Positions 4,070 through 7,293 of a DNA stretch of 7,293 nt are shown here, in pieces. The stretch covers positions 1-7,293 of the forward strand of contig MEFT01000070.1 of NCBI GenBank assembly GCA_001725215.1, read 5' to 3'. The number at the start of each line of letters is the position of its first letter. The stretch's first letter is position 1. The translations under genes and the position numbers were made by a program. Origin of the DNA: Clostridium sp. SCN 57-10. GTDB taxonomy: Bacteria > Bacillota > Clostridia > Oscillospirales > Butyricicoccaceae. Under the pieces are notes generated by a model that saw nothing but the letters and a program-made list of their open reading frames with translations, searched no databases and was not told where the DNA came from.

Positions 4070-6898
4070 TTGAAAACCGAAACGACCGATGCACGCCTTG
4101 TTCGCGTTCTGATGGCCATATTATGCTTCGGCATATTCAGTCTTCTCGTCTGCGCCGTCATTATGGCGGAGTCGCAGGGGTATTTGTACCCCGCTTATCC
4201 GCTGCAGCGCTGGTTTTTTTATCTAGGCACACTCGCTTTGTTCAGCGGCGCCGCCGGCCTCGTCGCGCAGGAGCTGTCGCGGCGTGACGCGCCGCCCGCC
4301 CGTCCCGCCTGGTTTTTCCCCGTTATCACCGGGCTGCTTGCGCTTGCCGTCATGACGCTGACACACATCTTCATCGGCATGTGGCCGTTTGGCGACGCAA
4401 CGTGCGTGCGAATCGACATGTACGGGCAGTATACGGCGCTGATGGGCAAGCTGCGCGATATTTTGCTCAGCGGAGGCAGCCTGCTTTATTCGAGCGACAT
4501 CGGCCTGGGCGTCAACATGCTGCCCACGTTCGGCTACTATCTGTCGAGCCCGTTTAACCTGCTGCTCGCGCTCTTTCCGCAGCACCTTCTGCCGGAAGCG
4601 TTTTTGCTGATCACGCTGCTGAAAAACTCGCTTGGCGCGGCGTTTTTCGCGCTGCTTCTGCAAGAGCTGTCCAAAAAGCGAAGCTGGTTCATCCCCGCCG
4701 CCGGTTTGCTTTTTTCGGGCATGATTTACCTCGTTGCCTATTCGTGGAACATCATGTGGCTCGACACCATCATGCTTCTTCCGCTTGTCGTTTATGCGTT
4801 TGAGCGAATGATGCGCACCGGCCGCCCGCTGCTCTACACGCTGACGCTTGCCCTCGCGCTGCTCTGCAACTATTACATCGGCTTTATGCTGTGCATTTTC
4901 CTTGCGCTTTGGTTTATCGGCTGGGCGGTGCGCAAACAGCCGTCCGGTCAGGTGCTGTTCGGCGCGCTGACGCGTATGGCGCTTTATTCCGTAATTGCCG
5001 TACTGCTTTCCGCCGTGCTGCTTGTGCCGTCCTACTTCGGTCTCCGTGTCACCTCTGCCGCGGGGGACAAGCTCCCCGCCTTCTCCGATATGTTTGATTT
5101 TTACGAGCTGCTGGCGCGCCAATTCTTCGCCGTCGTTCCCGCCATCCGCTCGAAGCACCTGCCCAATGTGGCGTGCGGCGTGCTGTCGCTTTTGACGCTT
5201 CCGATCTTTTTCGCCTCGCGCGGCGTACCCGACCGCCGCAAGCTTGCCTACGGCGGCCTGCTCGGCGTGCTCGCGCTCAGCCTTTCGCTCAACCTCCCGA
5301 ACCTCGTGTGGCACGGACTGCACACGCCGAACGATTTGCCCTACCGCTTCTCGTTCCTCTATTCGTTCGTGCTGCTGCTGATGCTTTATGAAGCGCTGAT
5401 CCATATCCGCGAAACGAGTCGCAAAGCCGTTTGGGGCTCGTGCGTCGGGCTGTGCGCGTTTGTCTTTCTTATGCAGAAGGTGCAGACCGAAAAGCAGGAG
5501 CTTTACGTTTACTACGCAACGGCGCTGATCCTCATTCTCTACGCCGGTCTGCTTGCCCTCGGCACGAGCCGAAGGCTGCGCACGCGCGCGTTCTCCGCGC
5601 TTGTGCTTGCCGCCGTCATTGCCGAATCCGTGCTCGGCGGCGTGACCTCCATGATGTTGCTCGGCACGGTCGCCGGAACGGCGGCGCACTCGACCTTCGT
5701 CGCATCGAGCGCAAACCGCCTGCGAGATGGGGCCGCTCGGCGCATGGAAGAGTTGCGCGCCGAAGATGTCGGCTCTGACTTTTACCGCATGGAAATTTTG
5801 CCCCGCCTGACTTATAACGACGGCGCGCTTTACGGTTACAGCGGCATTTCGTCGTTTGTTTCGACCAACTATCTGACGACGACGCGCCTCATGCGCGCGC
5901 TCGGGTATAAAACAAACGGTATCAACATGTACTGCTACAGCAGCTTTGTGCCTACCGTCGATTCTCTGCTCGGTGTGCGCTACGTCACGCTTGAAAAGGA
6001 CATCGGCACGCACCGCCAGCTCACACAGCGCGACAACGTGATGGGAGGCGGACTGACGCGCTATCTTTACGAAAATCAGGACGCGCTGCCGCTCGGCTAC
6101 GTCGTGCCCGAGACCATTCGCGACTGGAAGTCGATGTTCTACAATCCCGTGCGCACGCAAAACTCGCTTTATCGCGCGCTGATGACCGACGAGCGCGAAG
6201 ACGTGCTGCTTCTCAACAAGCTTTCCGTCACCTCCACCTCGGGCGGCACGGCAAGCGTTTCGGGCAGCGGTATCACGATTCGCGGCGCGGGCACCTATGA
6301 ATTCACCGCGACGGCGGAGCACGCGGGGCAGGTGTTCCTGTATGTCGACTGCCTGAGCGCAAAAACGGTCAGCATCCACGGCGCGGACACCTGGAACTAT
6401 CAGGTTAACGAGCCTTATTTGGTCGACAACGGCGAAATGCAAACGGGCGATACGGTGCGCTTCGCCGTGACGACCGAGGGTGACGCAAGCGGCAGTATTT
6501 ATGCCGTCACCCTCAACGACGCGGTGTACCGCCGCGCCATTGACACGCTGCGCGAGGGTGGAATGACCGTAACCTCTTACCGCGACGGGCACATCGACGC
6601 GACGGTCGACGCGGCGCGCGGCGGCACGCTGCTCACCACGATCCCTTATGACACGGGCTGGACGGTAACGGTAGACGGCGCGCCTGTCGAGACGTTCGGC
6701 GTAGACGGCGCGCTGCTCGCCTTTGACGTTTCGGAAGGCACACATACGCTTTCGCTGCGCTATACGCCGCGCGGACTTGCGCTCGGCAGCGTGCTGACCG
6801 GCGCAGGTGCGCTGCTTCTGTGCGCCGCCGTGCCTGCCAACGTATCGTTCGGCCGACTGCCCGACCCGCGCGACGAGGAAAGCGAGGAAGACGCATGA
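4070..6898 (+). CDS. yfhO: YfhO-family multi-spanning membrane protein (GT-C type glycosyltransferase)
   Basis: From the TTG start this is a 942-residue membrane protein. YfhO proteins are thought to move a sugar from an undecaprenyl-phosphate carrier to a surface polymer such as teichoic acid, outside the membrane. The N-terminal half has many helices, with the first near 12-32. After the third helix comes a conserved outside loop, FGDATCVRIDMYGQY, with acidic residues suited to GT-C catalysis (DMYGQY at 116-121), then GVNMLPTFGYYLSSPFNLL. PNDLPYRFSF (420-429) and SLLGVRYV (632-639) are family hallmarks. A large extracellular region runs from about 540 to 900 and ends in IPYDTGW (858-864) and VDG repeats. 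A last helix (902-921) and an acidic tail close the protein. An upstream in-frame ATG at 4043 lacks a binding site and lies at the predicted transcription start. The next gene overlaps by 4 nt (ATGA). Confidence 0.9.
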   Translation: MKTETTDARLVRVLMAILCFGIFSLLVCAVIMAESQGYLYPAYPLQRWFFYLGTLALFSGAAGLVAQELSRRDAPPARPAWFFPVITGLLALAVMTLTHIFIGMWPFGDATCVRIDMYGQYTALMGKLRDILLSGGSLLYSSDIGLGVNMLPTFGYYLSSPFNLLLALFPQHLLPEAFLLITLLKNSLGAAFFALLLQELSKKRSWFIPAAGLLFSGMIYLVAYSWNIMWLDTIMLLPLVVYAFERMMRTGRPLLYTLTLALALLCNYYIGFMLCIFLALWFIGWAVRKQPSGQVLFGALTRMALYSVIAVLLSAVLLVPSYFGLRVTSAAGDKLPAFSDMFDFYELLARQFFAVVPAIRSKHLPNVACGVLSLLTLPIFFASRGVPDRRKLAYGGLLGVLALSLSLNLPNLVWHGLHTPNDLPYRFSFLYSFVLLLMLYEALIHIRETSRKAVWGSCVGLCAFVFLMQKVQTEKQELYVYYATALILILYAGLLALGTSRRLRTRAFSALVLAAVIAESVLGGVTSMMLLGTVAGTAAHSTFVASSANRLRDGAARRMEELRAEDVGSDFYRMEILPRLTYNDGALYGYSGISSFVSTNYLTTTRLMRALGYKTNGINMYCYSSFVPTVDSLLGVRYVTLEKDIGTHRQLTQRDNVMGGGLTRYLYENQDALPLGYVVPETIRDWKSMFYNPVRTQNSLYRALMTDEREDVLLLNKLSVTSTSGGTASVSGSGITIRGAGTYEFTATAEHAGQVFLYVDCLSAKTVSIHGADTWNYQVNEPYLVDNGEMQTGDTVRFAVTTEGDASGSIYAVTLNDAVYRRAIDTLREGGMTVTSYRDGHIDATVDAARGGTLLTTIPYDTGWTVTVDGAPVETFGVDGALLAFDVSEGTHTLSLRYTPRGLALGSVLTGAGALLLCAAVPANVSFGRLPDPRDEESEEDA
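6884..6890 (+). promoter_or_regulatory. Ribosome binding site of the GT2 gene within yfhO
   Basis: GAGGAAG lies in the last codons of yfhO, 4 nt from its end to the ATG at 6895 (7 nt from the GAGG core). It points to coupled translation of the two genes. Confidence 0.6.
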
Positions 6899-7293
6899 TT
6901 ACCATCATCATGCCCGTTTACAATGAGGAAGAAGGCATTTATGACAACGTGCACACCGTGTCGCGCATTGTGGGCGGCGCGGGCATCGAGCACGGCTTTC
7001 TGCTCGTCGACGACGGTTCACGTGACAACTCGTGGCGTGAGATGGAGCGTGTCGCAGCGTCTCTGCCCCATGTGACGCTGCTGCGCCTTTCGCGCAACTT
7101 CGGCAAGGAGGCCGCGCTGTGCGCCGCACTTGAGCATGCGGAGGGAGATGCCGTCGTTGTCATGGACGCCGATCTGCAGCACCCGCCCGCCCTCATCCCC
7201 GAGATGGTGCGCCTTTGGCGCGAAGAGGGCTACGACGTCATCGACGGCGTAAAAACAAGCCGCGGCAGCGAGTCGCGGCTCAAAAAGTGGCTC
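6895..7293 (+). CDS. GT2 polyisoprenyl-phosphate glycosyltransferase, N-terminal part (CsbB/GtrB/DPM1-like)
   Basis: The first 133 residues form the catalytic GT-A domain of a family 2 glycosyltransferase: IIMPVYNEEEGI (4-15), LLVDDGSRDNSW (36-47, nucleotide-sugar binding), LLRLSRNFGKEAAL (62-75) and the DxD metal-binding motif in MDADLQHPP (90-98). The RxSRNFGKEAA and DADLQHPP pair is typical of enzymes that load a sugar from a nucleotide donor onto undecaprenyl or dolichyl phosphate, such as CsbB, GtrB and ArnC relatives. These usually carry two C-terminal membrane helices, which would lie beyond the window. The ATGA overlap with yfhO makes the two one translational unit. The sugar cannot be told from the sequence. 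Confidence 0.93.
   Translation, partial: MITIIMPVYNEEEGIYDNVHTVSRIVGGAGIEHGFLLVDDGSRDNSWREMERVAASLPHVTLLRLSRNFGKEAALCAALEHAEGDAVVVMDADLQHPPALIPEMVRLWREEGYDVIDGVKTSRGSESRLKKWL

Noticed and set aside
6671..6713. Direct repeat of GTAGACGGCGCGC, 30 bp apart
   Set aside because: It encodes VDGA twice at a 10-codon interval in the YfhO C-terminal domain. Similar codon use is enough to explain it.
4223..6745. 840-codon minus-strand open frame within yfhO
   Set aside because: It is Arg/Ala/His/Gln-rich with no domain, as expected from the antisense of a GC-rich gene with biased codons. The plus-strand protein has clear family motifs.
1..7293. CRISPR arrays, tRNA or rRNA genes, insertion sequences
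   Set aside because: I looked for spaced repeats, tRNA-like cloverleaf and transposase motifs and saw none. The only strong inverted repeat is the terminator.

Overview
The window looks like a chromosomal piece of a moderately high-GC Firmicute, most likely a gut-type member of the Clostridia. This rests on strong AGGAG-type ribosome binding sites, a class II CCA enzyme with an HD region, a C_GCAxxG_C_C family protein, a YfhO-type membrane protein and a Zn-ribbon SPFH protein of the YdjI type. The genus cannot be named from the sequence alone.

Layout: (1) 1-735, minus strand: N-terminal 245 codons of a tRNA CCA nucleotidyltransferase, cut by the window edge. (2) 736-1023: AT-rich intergenic region with two diverging promoter candidates. 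(3) 1024-3332, plus strand: a tight three-gene operon. It encodes a soluble SPFH-domain protein with four C-terminal zinc ribbons, a small four-helix membrane protein, and a membrane protein with a cytosolic winged-helix-like segment and one C-terminal zinc ribbon. (4) 3391-3450: a very long near-perfect hairpin plus T-run that ends the operon. (5) 3473-3916, minus strand: a C_GCAxxG_C_C cysteine-motif protein. (6) 3917-4069: divergent promoter region. (7) 4070-7293, plus strand: a YfhO-family multi-spanning membrane protein that overlaps by 4 nt with a CsbB/GtrB-like GT2 glycosyltransferase, which runs off the window.

Two functional units stand out. The YfhO-GT2 pair fits a lipid-carrier cell-surface glycosylation system: the GT2 enzyme would charge undecaprenyl phosphate with a sugar and the YfhO protein would transfer that sugar outside the membrane. 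The SPFH operon recalls the flotillin-like YdjI and its membrane partners YdjG/YdjH of Bacillus subtilis, which work with PspA in membrane stress, but no PspA gene is present here. The operon is clearly lower in GC (about 35-45% in hand-counted 60-base samples) than its flanks (about 60%) and is closed by the long hairpin, so it may be a transferred module. It is the best candidate for a poorly described system in this window.
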